Assembly: GCF_000248055.1 (NCBI RefSeq)
Contig: NZ_BAFC01000083.1
Location: 1-64,000 of the forward strand
Reading direction: 5' to 3'
From: Gordonia sputi NBRC 100414
Lineage (GTDB): Bacteria; Actinomycetota; Actinomycetes; Mycobacteriales; Mycobacteriaceae
DNA: 64,000 nt
Part shown: positions 31,593-42,800 of the stretch, piece after piece
Numbering within the stretch: the first letter of the stretch is position 1
How the letters are laid out: every line of letters begins with the position of its first letter
Notes under the pieces: model-generated
Database searches by the model: none
What the model was told of the DNA's origin: nothing
The model's input: the letters and a program-made list of their open reading frames with translations, nothing else
Made by a program: the position numbers and the translations under genes

Positions 31593-33569
31593 TCAGTCGG
31601 TGCCGCCCGCGGTCGCCACAGAGGCGGTCAGTGTTCCCGTCAGCAAGCGCGCGAAATCGGCCGGATCGTCGAGCTCCCCGCCCTCGGCGATCAACGCCAT
31701 CCCATAGATCAACTTGGCCGTTGGGGTGAGCCGAGAATGGTCGGCGTCGGCCTTGAAGGCCGCGTTGAGCCCGGTGACCAGCGGATGATCGGCGTTGAGT
31801 TCGAGCGCACGCTTGGTTTTCGGCAGTTCCTGACCCGACGCACGATAGAGGCGTTCGAGTTGTGGCGACATCGAATACGTGTCGCCGACGAGACACGCGG
31901 CCGACTCGGTGAGGCGGTGCGAGAGGCGGGCTTCGCTGATGTCGGCGTCGAGCGCCTCGCCGAGCCAGGACAGCAGTTCCTCGAACTCGGCAGTGCGCGC
32001 ATCCGTCGACTCGTCGGAAGTGCTCGTGTCACCGTCGAGTTCGTCGAGATCGACCTCTCCCTTGGCGATTGAGCGGAACGGCTTCCCATCGAATTCGACA
32101 CCGCTCGAGACCCACATCTCGTCGACGGGGTCGTGCAGGAAGAGCACCTCGATACCCTTGGCCCGGAAAGCTTCCATATGCGGCGAGTTCTCGATCTGCT
32201 GACGGGATTCGCCGGTCAGGTAGTAGATCGACTTCTGTGCGTCGGACATCCGACCGACGTAATCAGCCAGCGAGGTCAATTCGTCTGCGGCGCGGCTTGT
32301 TTCGAATGCCGATGCCTTGAGCAGCGCATCACGGTTGTCGGCGTCGTTGACGAGACCTTCCTTGAAGACGCGACCGAAGTTGTCCCAGAACGTCCGGTAG
32401 TCGTCGGGACGGGCGGCGCGCATCTCATCGACGGTCGAGATCACCTTCTTCGTGAGTCGACGACGAATGGCTCTGATCTGTCGGTCCTGCTGGAGGATCT
32501 CGCGGGACACGTTGAGCGAGAGGTCCGCCGCGTCGACCACGCCTTGCACGAAGCGGAGATACTCGGGCATCAGCTCGTCGCAGTCGTCCATGATGAACAC
32601 GCGTTTGACGTAGAGCTGCACGCCGCCGGTGCGTTCACGCATGAACAGGTCGAACGGTGCTTGCGACGGGATGAACAGCAGCGCTTGATATTCGAACGTT
32701 CCCTCGGCCTTGAGGGTGATGATTTCGAGCGGATCGTCCCACGCGTGCGCGACGTGGCGGTAGAACTCCTTGTACTCCTCGTCGGACACCTCGTCGCGCG
32801 AACGCGACCACAGCGCCTTCATCGAGTTGATGGTCTCGGTTTCGGTGCTGGTCGTGGTGACCGGTTCGTCGCCCTCGTTCTCGGCCGGAGTGGTCGTCGT
32901 CTTCTCGACGTCCATCCGGATCGGCCACGCGATGAAGTCGGAGTAACGCTTGACGAGTGCGCGGAGTTTCGTCTGGTCGGTGTAGTCGTAGAGGTGGTTC
33001 TCGGCGTCGGCAGGCTTGAGCGTCAGCGTCACCGACGTACCCTGCGGCGCGTCGTCGACATCAGTGATGGTGTAGGTGCCGTCACCCGTTGATTCCCAAC
33101 GGGTTCCGGTCTGCTCGCCTGCCTTGCGGGTGACGAGAGTGACCTTGTCGGCGACCATGAACGTCGAATAGAAGCCAATGCCGAACTGTCCGATCAGCTC
33201 TTCGGTCGCCGCGGAATCCGACGCCTGCGCGAGCTTGGCACGCAATTCGGCGGTGCCGGAGCGCGCAAGCGTTCCGATCAGTTCTACGACCTCGTCGCGT
33301 GACATTCCGATGCCGTTGTCGCGGATGGTGAGGGTGCGCTCGGCGCTGTCATCAGCGCTCGGCTCGAGCGTGATGTGCAGATCGGAGGCGTCGACGTCGA
33401 GGTCCTTGTCGACGAGCGATTCGAGTCTGAGCTTGTCGAGCGCGTCGGACGCGTTCGAAATCAGCTCCCGAAGAAAGCTGTCCTTGTCCGAGTACACGGA
33501 GTGAACCATCAGGTTCAAAAGCTGACGGGTCTCTGCCTGGAATTCGCGGGTTTCCGACTGTGTGCTCAT
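31593..33569 (-). CDS. htpG: Chaperone HtpG (bacterial Hsp90)
   Basis: A 658-residue chaperone with all three Hsp90 domains. The N-terminal GHKL ATPase has ELISNASDALDKLR, TIRDNGIGMSRDEV and QFGIGFYSTFMVADKV. The middle domain has YVKRVFIMDDCDELMPEYLRFV and VDAADLSLNVSREILQQ. A dimerisation domain follows. The length is slightly above E. coli HtpG because of a charged insert (TTTTPAENEGDEPVTTTSTE). ATG 33569 is used, with a GGAGG 6 bp upstream on that strand; the frame to 33761 is not conserved. It is a cytosolic client-folding chaperone. It is divergent from the PIG-L gene. Confidence 0.96.
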   Translation of the reverse strand: MSTQSETREFQAETRQLLNLMVHSVYSDKDSFLRELISNASDALDKLRLESLVDKDLDVDASDLHITLEPSADDSAERTLTIRDNGIGMSRDEVVELIGTLARSGTAELRAKLAQASDSAATEELIGQFGIGFYSTFMVADKVTLVTRKAGEQTGTRWESTGDGTYTITDVDDAPQGTSVTLTLKPADAENHLYDYTDQTKLRALVKRYSDFIAWPIRMDVEKTTTTPAENEGDEPVTTTSTETETINSMKALWSRSRDEVSDEEYKEFYRHVAHAWDDPLEIITLKAEGTFEYQALLFIPSQAPFDLFMRERTGGVQLYVKRVFIMDDCDELMPEYLRFVQGVVDAADLSLNVSREILQQDRQIRAIRRRLTKKVISTVDEMRAARPDDYRTFWDNFGRVFKEGLVNDADNRDALLKASAFETSRAADELTSLADYVGRMSDAQKSIYYLTGESRQQIENSPHMEAFRAKGIEVLFLHDPVDEMWVSSGVEFDGKPFRSIAKGEVDLDELDGDTSTSDESTDARTAEFEELLSWLGEALDADISEARLSHRLTESAACLVGDTYSMSPQLERLYRASGQELPKTKRALELNADHPLVTGLNAAFKADADHSRLTPTAKLIYGMALIAEGGELDDPADFARLLTGTLTASVATAGGTD

Positions 33570-33781
33570 CAAGTGCCTCCGGATCAGTACGACTGTGCGC
33601 ATTGTCTGCCGATTCGATGCCATCGCGACCACACGGGTGCGACGTGCGCGACATGAGAATTTTACCGACGCTGCGCGCAGTACCCTGAGGAGGGTCGGAG
33701 GGCGGCGAACCTCACCGCGCTCGGACACAATCGACCCAGCACCACACGACCGCAGCACCACCGAGCCTTGGAAAGCGAAGG

Positions 33782-34534
33782 ATGTCGACGCCGCGCATCA
33801 TGCTCGTTCACGCACACCCCGACGACGAGTCGCTGTGGACCGGCGGCCTGATCGCCCGCGCTATCGCCGCAGGTGGCGAGGTCTCGGTGGTGATGTGCAC
33901 GTGGATGTCGGGCACTCCACGACATCGCGAGCTGCTCGACACACTCGGCGAACTCGGTGTACACGACGAGCCGATACTGCTCGACTACGCCGACCTGAAG
34001 GTGCCGGAGTCCGCGCCGGGACATCAACGGTTGACGGATGCGTCGTTCGACAGCGAGGTCGCCGAGCTGGCCCGCCACATCCGACGTCGACGACCCGACG
34101 TCCTCGTCACCTACGACCCGTATGGGATCTACGGGCACCCCGATCACATCAGGGCACACAGGATCACCTGTGCTGCCGCTGATGCCGCGGCCACCCCAAC
34201 CCTGTACCGCGATGACCTGCCGGCGTGGCAGGTGCGCTCGCTGTACTTCGCGACGATCGCCGACTGGATGGTCGCCGAGCTGGCCGACACACTGTTCCCT
34301 CGACTACAGCCCGGCGACTTTCTCGGTACGCCCGCGCACACGCTCGGACTTCAGCTCGACGTATCCGAATGGATCGAGCACAAAGTTCGCGCGATCGAGT
34401 CGCATAAGACAGAACTGGCACGACGATCCACCGTCTCCGCGCTGATGAGTCTGCCGCGCGCACAACGTGATCTGGCCCTTGGCACCGAATGCTTCCTCCG
34501 CCGCGACCTTACCGCCGACGGCTGCGACCTCTGA
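33782..34534 (+). CDS. PIG-L/LmbE family deacetylase (MshB/Mca-like)
   Basis: A 250-residue zinc deacetylase. Zinc ligands lie in VHAHPDDESLW (His, Asp) and in YGIYGHPDHIRAHRI (His). The Asp of the AHPDDE motif is the expected general base. Relatives in this order deacetylate GlcNAc-inositol (MshB) or cleave mycothiol conjugates (Mca), but typical MshB/Mca are about 290-300 residues. This shorter copy may act on another GlcNAc-containing substrate. Its stop lies 1 bp from the stop of recD on the other strand, and no terminator is visible there. Confidence 0.83.
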   Translation: MSTPRIMLVHAHPDDESLWTGGLIARAIAAGGEVSVVMCTWMSGTPRHRELLDTLGELGVHDEPILLDYADLKVPESAPGHQRLTDASFDSEVAELARHIRRRRPDVLVTYDPYGIYGHPDHIRAHRITCAAADAAATPTLYRDDLPAWQVRSLYFATIADWMVAELADTLFPRLQPGDFLGTPAHTLGLQLDVSEWIEHKVRAIESHKTELARRSTVSALMSLPRAQRDLALGTECFLRRDLTADGCDL

Positions 34535-34535
34535 G

Positions 34536-36389
34536 TCAGGCCAGTTCCCGGACCGCCGACCGCAACCCGCTCGCCCGATGGACACGGCGAGTGACGGCCT
34601 CGGCCAACACTTCTCGCGTTCCGACGATTCGCACACGAGTACGTGCACGCGTGATCGCGGTGTAGAGAAGCTCGCGGGTCAGCAGCTCCGATCCCGAGGG
34701 CGGCAGCACGATGGTGACACCTCCGAACTGACTTCCCTGGCTGCGGTGAATCGTCATCGCGTATGCCGGCGCGACGTCGGGCAGCTGCACCGGTGCGATC
34801 AGCCGCTCCTGCGCGCCACGGCGGAATGCGACTTCGAGGCGATCGGAATCGGTCTCGCCACCGGCACGAACCACCACTCCACAGTCGCCGTTGAACGTCC
34901 CGGTCTGCCGGTCGTTCGACGTCACCAGCAGCGGCTCACCCAAAGACCACACCATCGTGTCGAGCTCGATCCGCGGAAGGCCCGGCGACTCCGACAGCCA
35001 GTCGGCAACGCGTCGCTGCCAGCCACGCACGCCCCAGAGTCCCTCACGATGCGCGCACAGGATCCGGTGCGAGTCGAGCGCCGCCAATGCGGCGTCGACG
35101 TCACCGGTGTGTGCCGCGCGGTGCAGTGCCGTGCCCCAGGCGACGATGTCGTCGTGAACAGCGTCGAGCTTGTCTGGCGCGACGAGTTGTACGTCGTCGA
35201 TGTCGGCCGAGGTGACGAGGTCGACGACAGCATCTGCGTCGCCACGATTGACCGCATCGGCCACGCGCGAGATCTGTCCGCCGAATCGAAAACCCCGACG
35301 CAGCGTGACCACTCCGTCTCTCAGACGCGCTGATTCGTCGGCATTCATCTCGATCGAGGGATCACCTGCCGTCGTCGCGGACGCCTGACCCGATGGTGGG
35401 CCGGGAGCGCGCTCGACGAGGTCGGCGAGGACCGCACCCGCCTCCACCGAGGCCAGCTGATGGGGATCGCCGACGAGAATCAGTCGCGCATCCGAGCGCA
35501 CGGCGTCGAGTAGTCGGCTCATCGCGGTCATCGACAGCATCGATGTCTCGTCGACCACGATCACGTCGTGTGGCAGCTTGTTGGCCAGCCCGTACCGCGG
35601 CGTCGAGCCCGGCCGCCAGCCGAGAAGGCTGTGCACGGTCACCGCCCGCACCGAGGTGGGCAGCGTCCCGTCGAGGTCGACCGACGCCTGCAACTGGGCT
35701 GCCGCGCGACCAGTTGGTGCGCACATCCCGATGCGGAGGTCGCCCCCCGCGAGACTGTCGAGAACCGCCAGAATCCGAGCGACGGTGTACGTCTTTCCCG
35801 TTCCCGGGCCACCGGCGAGGATCGACGTCCAGTGCGAGGCGGCAACCTCGGCGGCGAGGCGCTGCCGCGGCTCTGCGGTGCTGTCGGCGAACACCTGCGC
35901 AACCTGCGCCCGCACCGCCTCGACATCGACGTCAGGTGCACTGGTCGCACGGTTGGCGAGCGTCTGGCGGATCGATTGCTCCTGGCGGAAGTACTTCTGC
36001 AGGTAGACCAACGGGCCGTCGTCGGAGTCCATCAACACCACGGGCTGCAGCGTCGACCCGCGGGCACCGACGACCAGCGGACAACCGCGCAGTTCGGCGA
36101 GCATCTCGGCGGCACTCGGAAGCGCGAGTGATTGCGCGCCCGGGAGTTCGTCGACGGTGGTGAGCGCGAAACATGTCGACCCGAGGCGCACCGAACGAAC
36201 GGCGAGTGCGATGGCGACCTGAGCCGCGACCGCGACCGGCTCGCCACACATGCGGACCATGCGCGACGTGATGTGCAGATCGGATGCAGCGAAAAGGCCT
36301 GCGGCGTTTGCATCGGCGAGGATGCCGTCGGCGTCACGAACCCGCCGCGCATCGTCGATGGTCAGCACACCGGGATTGTCGGTGCTCAC
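34536..36389 (-). CDS. recD: Exodeoxyribonuclease V alpha subunit RecD
   Basis: A 617-residue superfamily-1B 5'-3' helicase subunit. Walker A is GGPGTGKT at 193-200, followed by RILAVLDSLAGGDLRIGMCAPTGRAA. Motif II is VIVDETSMLSM, motif III LILVGDPHQLASVEAGAVL, and the C-terminal AMTIHRSQGSQF with ELLYTAITRARTRVRIVG covers motifs V and VI. It works with RecB and RecC in end resection at double-strand breaks. The start is GTG 36389, overlapping the recB stop by 4 bp (GTGA), so translation is coupled; the frame to 36476 lies inside recB. Confidence 0.95.
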   Translation of the reverse strand: MSTDNPGVLTIDDARRVRDADGILADANAAGLFAASDLHITSRMVRMCGEPVAVAAQVAIALAVRSVRLGSTCFALTTVDELPGAQSLALPSAAEMLAELRGCPLVVGARGSTLQPVVLMDSDDGPLVYLQKYFRQEQSIRQTLANRATSAPDVDVEAVRAQVAQVFADSTAEPRQRLAAEVAASHWTSILAGGPGTGKTYTVARILAVLDSLAGGDLRIGMCAPTGRAAAQLQASVDLDGTLPTSVRAVTVHSLLGWRPGSTPRYGLANKLPHDVIVVDETSMLSMTAMSRLLDAVRSDARLILVGDPHQLASVEAGAVLADLVERAPGPPSGQASATTAGDPSIEMNADESARLRDGVVTLRRGFRFGGQISRVADAVNRGDADAVVDLVTSADIDDVQLVAPDKLDAVHDDIVAWGTALHRAAHTGDVDAALAALDSHRILCAHREGLWGVRGWQRRVADWLSESPGLPRIELDTMVWSLGEPLLVTSNDRQTGTFNGDCGVVVRAGGETDSDRLEVAFRRGAQERLIAPVQLPDVAPAYAMTIHRSQGSQFGGVTIVLPPSGSELLTRELLYTAITRARTRVRIVGTREVLAEAVTRRVHRASGLRSAVRELA

Positions 36390-39300
36390 CGGTCGTCGCC
36401 TCCTTCGATGCCCGCGAGTAGATCCGACAACTCGGTGACCAACGCGGTGGGGATGTCCCATTCGTAGACCCCGCAACCCGGTGGGGTGTCGGCGCCCACC
36501 ATCCCGCGCACGAAGTGGTACTGCACCGGACCGAGGTGCTCGGCAGGCGTGTAGCCGGGCAGTCGCCAGCGAAGATAGCGGTGCAGCGCAACGGAATACA
36601 GCAGTGCCTGCAGCGGATAGTGTGCGCCGATCATCTCTGCGGCCATTGCATCGGCGGTGAAGTCTTCAGCGCTCAGCTCGCCCGGACGCAACCGGTTGGT
36701 CTTGTAGTCGACGACGACGTATCGGCCGTCGGACGTGCGTAGCACCGAGTCGATACTTCCGGTGAGATAGCCGCGCAATGCGCGCGGCGGCATCTCGGCG
36801 AGCGACTCGGCGTAGGCACGTAGCGGATCCGCTTCGGGGAGATGGTGATTCATCAGGGCGGCGACGTCGGACAGGACCGCCGCGGCAGGCGTCGACGCCG
36901 CGTTACCGAGCGGGAACTCGAAGTCCAACTCTGCCAGCCGATCTCGCGGCCTGACCGACCACAGGGTGCCTCCGAGCGACGCCAGTGGGGTTGTCAGTAC
37001 GGCACGTAACGCGGCGGCGAGATCATCGACGTCGACGTCGAGTGCGTGCCTGGTCGCGGACGTAGCACACAGTTCGCGGACATGGTCGTCGATATCGGGT
37101 GCTGCGGTGTCGACGTATTCGAGCACCTCGTGGACCAGTGTTCCGAAGGCCGCTCCGAATGGCATGCCGTTCATCAGCGACGGTGTTCCTTCGGGAAGCG
37201 CCGAGGCCTGTCCGGCTGCCGGATCCGTTGCCGCATAAGGATCGCCGGAGTCGAGAGTGTCGGCGGGATCGGCAGGCTCGTCGGTGATCAACTCGCCGTC
37301 GGCAGCGGAGCCGACCTCGGGTTCGCTGCCGGTTGTCAGGGTCGGATGTCGGTGCGCGGCACCGGCGATCAGGGCCGAGTACGAGGTGCGACGCCACTGC
37401 TGGTCGATCGTGCGAGTGAACCGCGCGACGTCGAGTTCGGGGCGGCTTTCGTCGTCATCTGGCGGTGTCCACACCGGTGCCGGCGAGTCGTCGGCGTGCT
37501 CGACACTGATCGACACCGGCGGATCGGCCGCGAGCGCACGCAGCGTCGACACGCACGTGTGGTCGTCCGGCACGTTCACCGAGGTCGGCACGGTCTCGGC
37601 GTCGGTGCCGCGTCGCGTCTCGCCTGCGTGTTCTCGGCGTCCGAACAACAATCGGTGCAGTGGACCCTTCGACGTGTTGAACGACGGTGCCCAGTGCATG
37701 ACGACCTGTGACGAGGCGCGCGTCAATGCGACGTAGAGCAGGCGGAGGTCCTCGCCCGCTTCCTCCTCGTTACGACGCGCGATCCGCTCACCCCAGCCGC
37801 GAGTCCCCTCGCCACCGACGTCGAGGTGACGGCGACCGGCATCGTCGTGGTAGCGAAAGGTTTTCGGCTTCGAGACCCGCGCGGCGTCCCAACCGAACGG
37901 CACGTACACGATCGGGAACTCCAGTCCCTTGCTCGCGTGCACAGTCATGATCTGCACGACATGGGTGTCGCGGTCGAGACGTCTGGTCTGATCTTCGTGG
38001 CGCCGCCACTGGGATTCATCGGCGATGCGATCCGCAAGCCACTCCACGACACCTGCCAGCCCGCACTCGTTCTCGACGACGTGCTTGTTCACCAGCGACG
38101 CCACCTGCAGCAGATCGGTCAGTGCACGTTCGCCGTCCTCGATTCCGAGCACTCGGCCGGCGACGTTCTCGGCTGCGAGGAGACGCTGAGACAGGGCCGC
38201 GAACCCACCGTCGGCGAAGACTCGACCCAGTTCGGCGAACATCGATGACAGCTCCGCGAGGCGGGTATCGGAAGCCTCTGCGAGTTCGCTTGCGTCCCAA
38301 CCGATCAGGGGCGTCAACGCGGCAAGTCGGACGCGGTCGGCGCGCGCCGGTTGCTCGATCGCACGGATCACCCACAACCAGTGCAGCGCACCGATCGTAC
38401 GGAAGACGCTGGTCCCGGTGCCGACGACTGAGGCGATGCCGAGTTCCGACAGCGCTCGCTGCAGCGGCTCGATGGTGCCGTTCGTGCGAACGAGAATCGC
38501 GATGTCGCCCGGGGTGACAGCGCGTGGTCCGTCGCCGGTGTCGAGCCGGGTGTCGGAGGCGAGGAGCCGGGCGATGTCGTTCGCGACGTCGGCCGTGATC
38601 GCGGACCGGACGTCGGCAACCGAAGGGAATCCACTCTTCCCGCGGATGGTGAAATCGCTTCGCGACAGGGCGCGCATGCGCAGAGCCGGTGCACCGGAGA
38701 TCCGACTCCCCGACCGCGCGGCCCGAACGGGGTGCACCGTGATCGATCGATCACCGAGGCTCGCGCCGCCGTAGATCCGATCCAGCGCGGTCACGAGGTC
38801 GGCATCGGAACGGTGATTCGTGTCGAGCGCACGGAGCGAATCGGCGACGTCGACGGCCGTCAGGTAGCTGCGGACCTCCGCACCACGGAACGCGTAGATC
38901 GACTGTTTCGGATCGCCGACGAGAACCAGTTGTCGATGCCCGTGAAAGCAGCGCCGCAGGATCTCCCACTGGAACGGGTCGGTGTCCTGGAATTCGTCGA
39001 CGAGGATCAATTCGAACGAGGCCCGGATGCGCTTGCACGCCGCCTCACCGAACTCCGGGTCGGTGACGACCCGGTACAGGATCATCTGGAGGTCGTCGTA
39101 GGTCCGCAGTCGCGCGAGGCGCTTGCGACGTTCGACGCGGCTGCGCACGCGCTCGCAGAATCGCACGCGCTGGGTTGCGGCCGACGGTGTGGCGTCTGCG
39201 GTGTCGTCGGGTTGCGGCGCCAGCGGCACCCCCGCGCTCCGGACGGCCTCGCGCGCGATCGCCATCGCCTCGCCGACAGAAAACGGGGGGCGGTCGGCAT

Positions 39301-39892
39301 CACCCGCATACGACGACAGGTACAGATCGAGCGCGGTCTGTTCGACGATGTCGTCGGTGTCTTCGACGACGTCGTAGATCAGTTCGCGTTCGCCGAGGAA
39401 ACCCAGGGCTTCGAGCATCCGATTGCAGAACGTGTGTGTCGTCGCGATCGTCGAGGCGTCGAAATCGGAGAGCGCCTGCATGAGACGTCCACGGCGCGCG
39501 CCGATCTCGTCGGGACTCCCGGTCAGCACCGCACGCAGCACCGGGTCGTCGTCGCCGTCGCGATCGGTGTGCACGCGGGCCGGATCGAGCGCGACGACGA
39601 GGTCGGCGAGGCGTGCGCGCATACGCTCGCGCAGTTCGGCACTCGCCGAGCGGCTGAACGTGACCAACAGCAGCTTGTCGATCGGCAGGCCGTCGGCGAT
39701 CTGTCGAGCAGCGACGCCGACAATCGCATACGTCTTACCTGTCCCAGCGCTGGCCTCGAGGACCGTTGTGCCGCCGGGCAACGGTGCTGCAACGTCGAAA
39801 GGCTGTGGTACAGAGCCCTCCAAAGACTGTGGCGCAGGGGCGGTTTCGGACCCCGGTGTCCCCGTGTCGGGGATGGTGTGCGCTTCGGTCAT
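36386..39892 (-). CDS. recB: Exodeoxyribonuclease V beta subunit RecB
   Basis: A 1168-residue UvrD-like 3'-5' helicase fused to a nuclease. Walker A is LEASAGTGKTYAIVG near residues 45-59. The helicase motifs LILVDEFQDTDPFQWEIL, VLVGDPKQSIYAFRGAEV and VQIMTVHASKGLEFPIVYVPF are all present. The C-terminal nuclease keeps its active-site pattern: GTLVHEVLEYVD and VVVDYKTNRLR (Asp and Lys of the D-Y-K motif). The start is ATG 39892, overlapping the recC stop by 4 bp. The open frame up to 40381 lies in recC and is rejected. Confidence 0.95.
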   Translation of the reverse strand: MTEAHTIPDTGTPGSETAPAPQSLEGSVPQPFDVAAPLPGGTTVLEASAGTGKTYAIVGVAARQIADGLPIDKLLLVTFSRSASAELRERMRARLADLVVALDPARVHTDRDGDDDPVLRAVLTGSPDEIGARRGRLMQALSDFDASTIATTHTFCNRMLEALGFLGERELIYDVVEDTDDIVEQTALDLYLSSYAGDADRPPFSVGEAMAIAREAVRSAGVPLAPQPDDTADATPSAATQRVRFCERVRSRVERRKRLARLRTYDDLQMILYRVVTDPEFGEAACKRIRASFELILVDEFQDTDPFQWEILRRCFHGHRQLVLVGDPKQSIYAFRGAEVRSYLTAVDVADSLRALDTNHRSDADLVTALDRIYGGASLGDRSITVHPVRAARSGSRISGAPALRMRALSRSDFTIRGKSGFPSVADVRSAITADVANDIARLLASDTRLDTGDGPRAVTPGDIAILVRTNGTIEPLQRALSELGIASVVGTGTSVFRTIGALHWLWVIRAIEQPARADRVRLAALTPLIGWDASELAEASDTRLAELSSMFAELGRVFADGGFAALSQRLLAAENVAGRVLGIEDGERALTDLLQVASLVNKHVVENECGLAGVVEWLADRIADESQWRRHEDQTRRLDRDTHVVQIMTVHASKGLEFPIVYVPFGWDAARVSKPKTFRYHDDAGRRHLDVGGEGTRGWGERIARRNEEEAGEDLRLLYVALTRASSQVVMHWAPSFNTSKGPLHRLLFGRREHAGETRRGTDAETVPTSVNVPDDHTCVSTLRALAADPPVSISVEHADDSPAPVWTPPDDDESRPELDVARFTRTIDQQWRRTSYSALIAGAAHRHPTLTTGSEPEVGSAADGELITDEPADPADTLDSGDPYAATDPAAGQASALPEGTPSLMNGMPFGAAFGTLVHEVLEYVDTAAPDIDDHVRELCATSATRHALDVDVDDLAAALRAVLTTPLASLGGTLWSVRPRDRLAELDFEFPLGNAASTPAAAVLSDVAALMNHHLPEADPLRAYAESLAEMPPRALRGYLTGSIDSVLRTSDGRYVVVDYKTNRLRPGELSAEDFTADAMAAEMIGAHYPLQALLYSVALHRYLRWRLPGYTPAEHLGPVQYHFVRGMVGADTPPGCGVYEWDIPTALVTELSDLLAGIEGGDDR

Positions 39893-42800
39893 GACATCGT
39901 CTCGTGGTCGAGGAGTGGGTTCCAGAGGGCGCGGGCGAGCCTGGTGAACAGCGGCGCCTCGGCCTCTCCGGGCAGGATCAGCCCGGCCCACCGGGGGTCG
40001 TCGGAGGTCGACATCCGCAGGATCTCGTCGAATGCGACCGACGACGTCACGTCGGCCCCGAACACGAAGCGCAGGTAGGTGTCGGTGCCCGCGCCGAACA
40101 TCCCGTCGAAGCTGCGTCGCGCGGTTTCCACCGCCGCGTCCGAACGGACGCCTGCGCGCACCTTGGTGGCGTACTCCTCCGCGGGTTCGAGCGGCAGCGG
40201 AATCGGCGAGCGCAACCCGAGGTCGCGGAGACGCACCAGATCGTTGAGCACGGCGCGTGCGTCGTCGGGAGCAGTGAGCATGGACTGGGCAACCGCTCCC
40301 GCGCCGCCGCGGCCGACGACGAGCGCCGACGGCGGTGACGCGTCGGCGGCCGACGCCGCGAGGAGCAGCAATCCCAGCCACGCGGTCAATCGCTGCTTGG
40401 CCCGCACACGGGAGTACGTCGCGGTGACGATCGTCGTTCCGAACGGCGAGTTCTCGACGATGTCGGCGATGCTGCCGTGGACGCGACGACCGTCGGGCAA
40501 GGTGACGACGACGTCGCGGGTGACCGGCGGCTGCGTGCGTACCGAGGCGACCGCGTCGTACACACGTGACACCGTTTCGGAGATCTCGACCAACTCACGG
40601 CGCCCGAATTCGTATGGAGGCAGGTTGCCACGTCGCAGCTCTGCTGCCTGACAGGTGACGAGATCGTCGCCCGCGAGCATCTGTCGTAGGAATCGGTCGC
40701 CGACGCCCCACCTGTCGAGAGCATCGAGTTCTACGTCGAGTTCGTCGGTGTGTGCCCGATCGTCGTCTGGCATTCGTGCCCCGAGTCGCTGACGCACGAA
40801 GCCCTCGATCGGATTCGCGAGGAACGCGACGAGGTCGCGCAACTCGATGTCGGTGGGTTCGAGATCGCCGACCTCGGCGTCGGACAATCGCGCGGACGGC
40901 ACCGCGTCAGAGTCGAGAGCCTGTGCGCCCGCGAGCAACTCGGCGTCGAAGCTGAATGGTGTCGGAATCGAACCGATCGCGCCGGGGGTGAAATTCAACC
41001 GATCGAATCCGTGCAGGGTGTGGGTGATGACGACGTCGGAGGGGTCGTCGAGTCCTCGCAGGGTGGCGACACTCTCGGCGAGTTCGCTGACGACCACCGC
41101 GGGCGGGATGCGGCTTCCGTTCACCGGGTCGGCTCCGTTGTAGAACACGAGTAGCGAGTCCCCGGCGGCGCCGATCGCATCGAGGAACAGCTGCCTGTCT
41201 TCGTCGCGCGGATTCCGTTCCCCGACAAGCGGATCACGGCCGAGGACATCGTCGCCATCGGTGCGCTGTGCGCGTGGGAAAGTGTCGGCGTCGACTCCGA
41301 GGAGCACGATCACACGGTGTGGCACCGAACGCATCGGCACCATGGTGCAGACGGTCAGTTCGCCGGTCCGGAAGTTGGCGCGCGTCGGTCTCCCCGCCAC
41401 CACCCCGGCCATCAGGTCACGGATGTCGGCGAGCAGCAGATGCTGCGAATCGGACTCATCGGCGTCAAGAGCGTCCGTTATCACCCGGACCGCCTGTGCC
41501 CGTTGCCATTCCTCGCCAGGATCGGACAGCGTGAGCTGGTCGACGACGTCGATCAGCGTCTGTTGCCACGCTGCACGGGAGGAACGACCGCCCATGCGGT
41601 CGAAGAGGTCTGCGAGCCGGTCGACGAATTCCGTGAACCTGCCGGCCAAGTCGATCTCGGTACTCTCCACACCCGCCAGCGGGAGCGCGGCGCCCAACCA
41701 TTCGCCGTCGGCCTCCTCGGCGACTGCTCCGAGAGCGATGCGATCGACTCCGCTCGCGAAGGTCCCCTGACGGAAGCCGGACAGTCCGAATCGAGCGCGT
41801 TCATTCTCTCCGAGACCCCAGCGAATGTTGCTGTGCGCCAACCACTCCCGAATCATGTCGAGATCGTCGTCGTCCATCGCGAACCGGGACCGAACCGGCG
41901 AACGGCTCAACAGGTCGACCACATCTCCTGCCGCTGCTCGACTCGCGGCGAGTTCGACGATCGACGCCACCACGTCGAGGACCGGGTTCACCTGACGGGG
42001 GCCGCGGTCGGCCAGGCGCACTCGGAGGTTGAACGCCGGGTGGTCGAGGCCGGATTGACCGAAGGCACCACGGATGAGCGGCGCGAACGACTCGACGTCG
42101 GGACACATGATCAGGACGTCGCGCGGTTCGAGCGTCGCATCGTCGGCGAACAGGTGCAGCAGTCTGTCGCGCATGACCTCGACCTGCCGCTCGGCGCCGT
42201 GGCACGCGTGTATCTCGAGCGACGAGTCGGCCGCCGCCGTGGTCGGGTGCACCGTGTCGTCGCGCAGGTCGGCCTGCAGGCGCGGAAGCAGACGGCTCGA
42301 GTTGACGCCCGCCCCGGCTCGAGACTCGTGATAGATGTCGCTGTCGACGATAGGGGCGATGCGTTGCTGGAGTTCCTGGACATCGCGCGACAGCCCGGCG
42401 AGCAGCGGATGATCGATCGCGGGGATCGGCCGGTCGGCGCGACGCACCTGATCGACGGTCTCGGCGCCCGTCTGTGTCTTGGCGCGCGCCACCGATGCCC
42501 ACAGCGCAGGCGACGGGTGCGGCAGAAACAGGTGCACATCGCGATGGCGTGCGAGTGCAGACAGTATCTGTCGGAATGATTCGGTCACTTGAGTCGCACC
42601 GAAGACACTGACGCGTTCGGGGAGGTCGACGGCATCGGGGTCGGCGCGGACGCGTGCGCACACGTCGTCGAGCAGAAGCGCGGGATGGTCGACGCCGACC
42701 CGTGCGTGTACCGCCCGCCAGAATCGGGCCTGCCACTTCATGTCCGATGCGAGTGCCGCCCCGGATCCGTCGGTGTCGTGGCCGTTGGCCCATTCGACAA

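Noticed and set aside
30590-31729. 379-residue forward frame opposite the anchored protein gene
   Set aside because: It is Arg/Leu-rich and lies antisense to a clear coding gene with a signal for a membrane helix; there is no family motif or ribosome site.
33352-33656. Short frames around the htpG start
   Set aside because: They overlap the conserved HtpG N terminus or its promoter in other frames and show no family features.
39893-40381. N-terminal extension of RecB
   Set aside because: The extra 163 residues lie inside recC, are Arg-rich and lack conservation; ATG 39892 overlaps the recC stop as expected.
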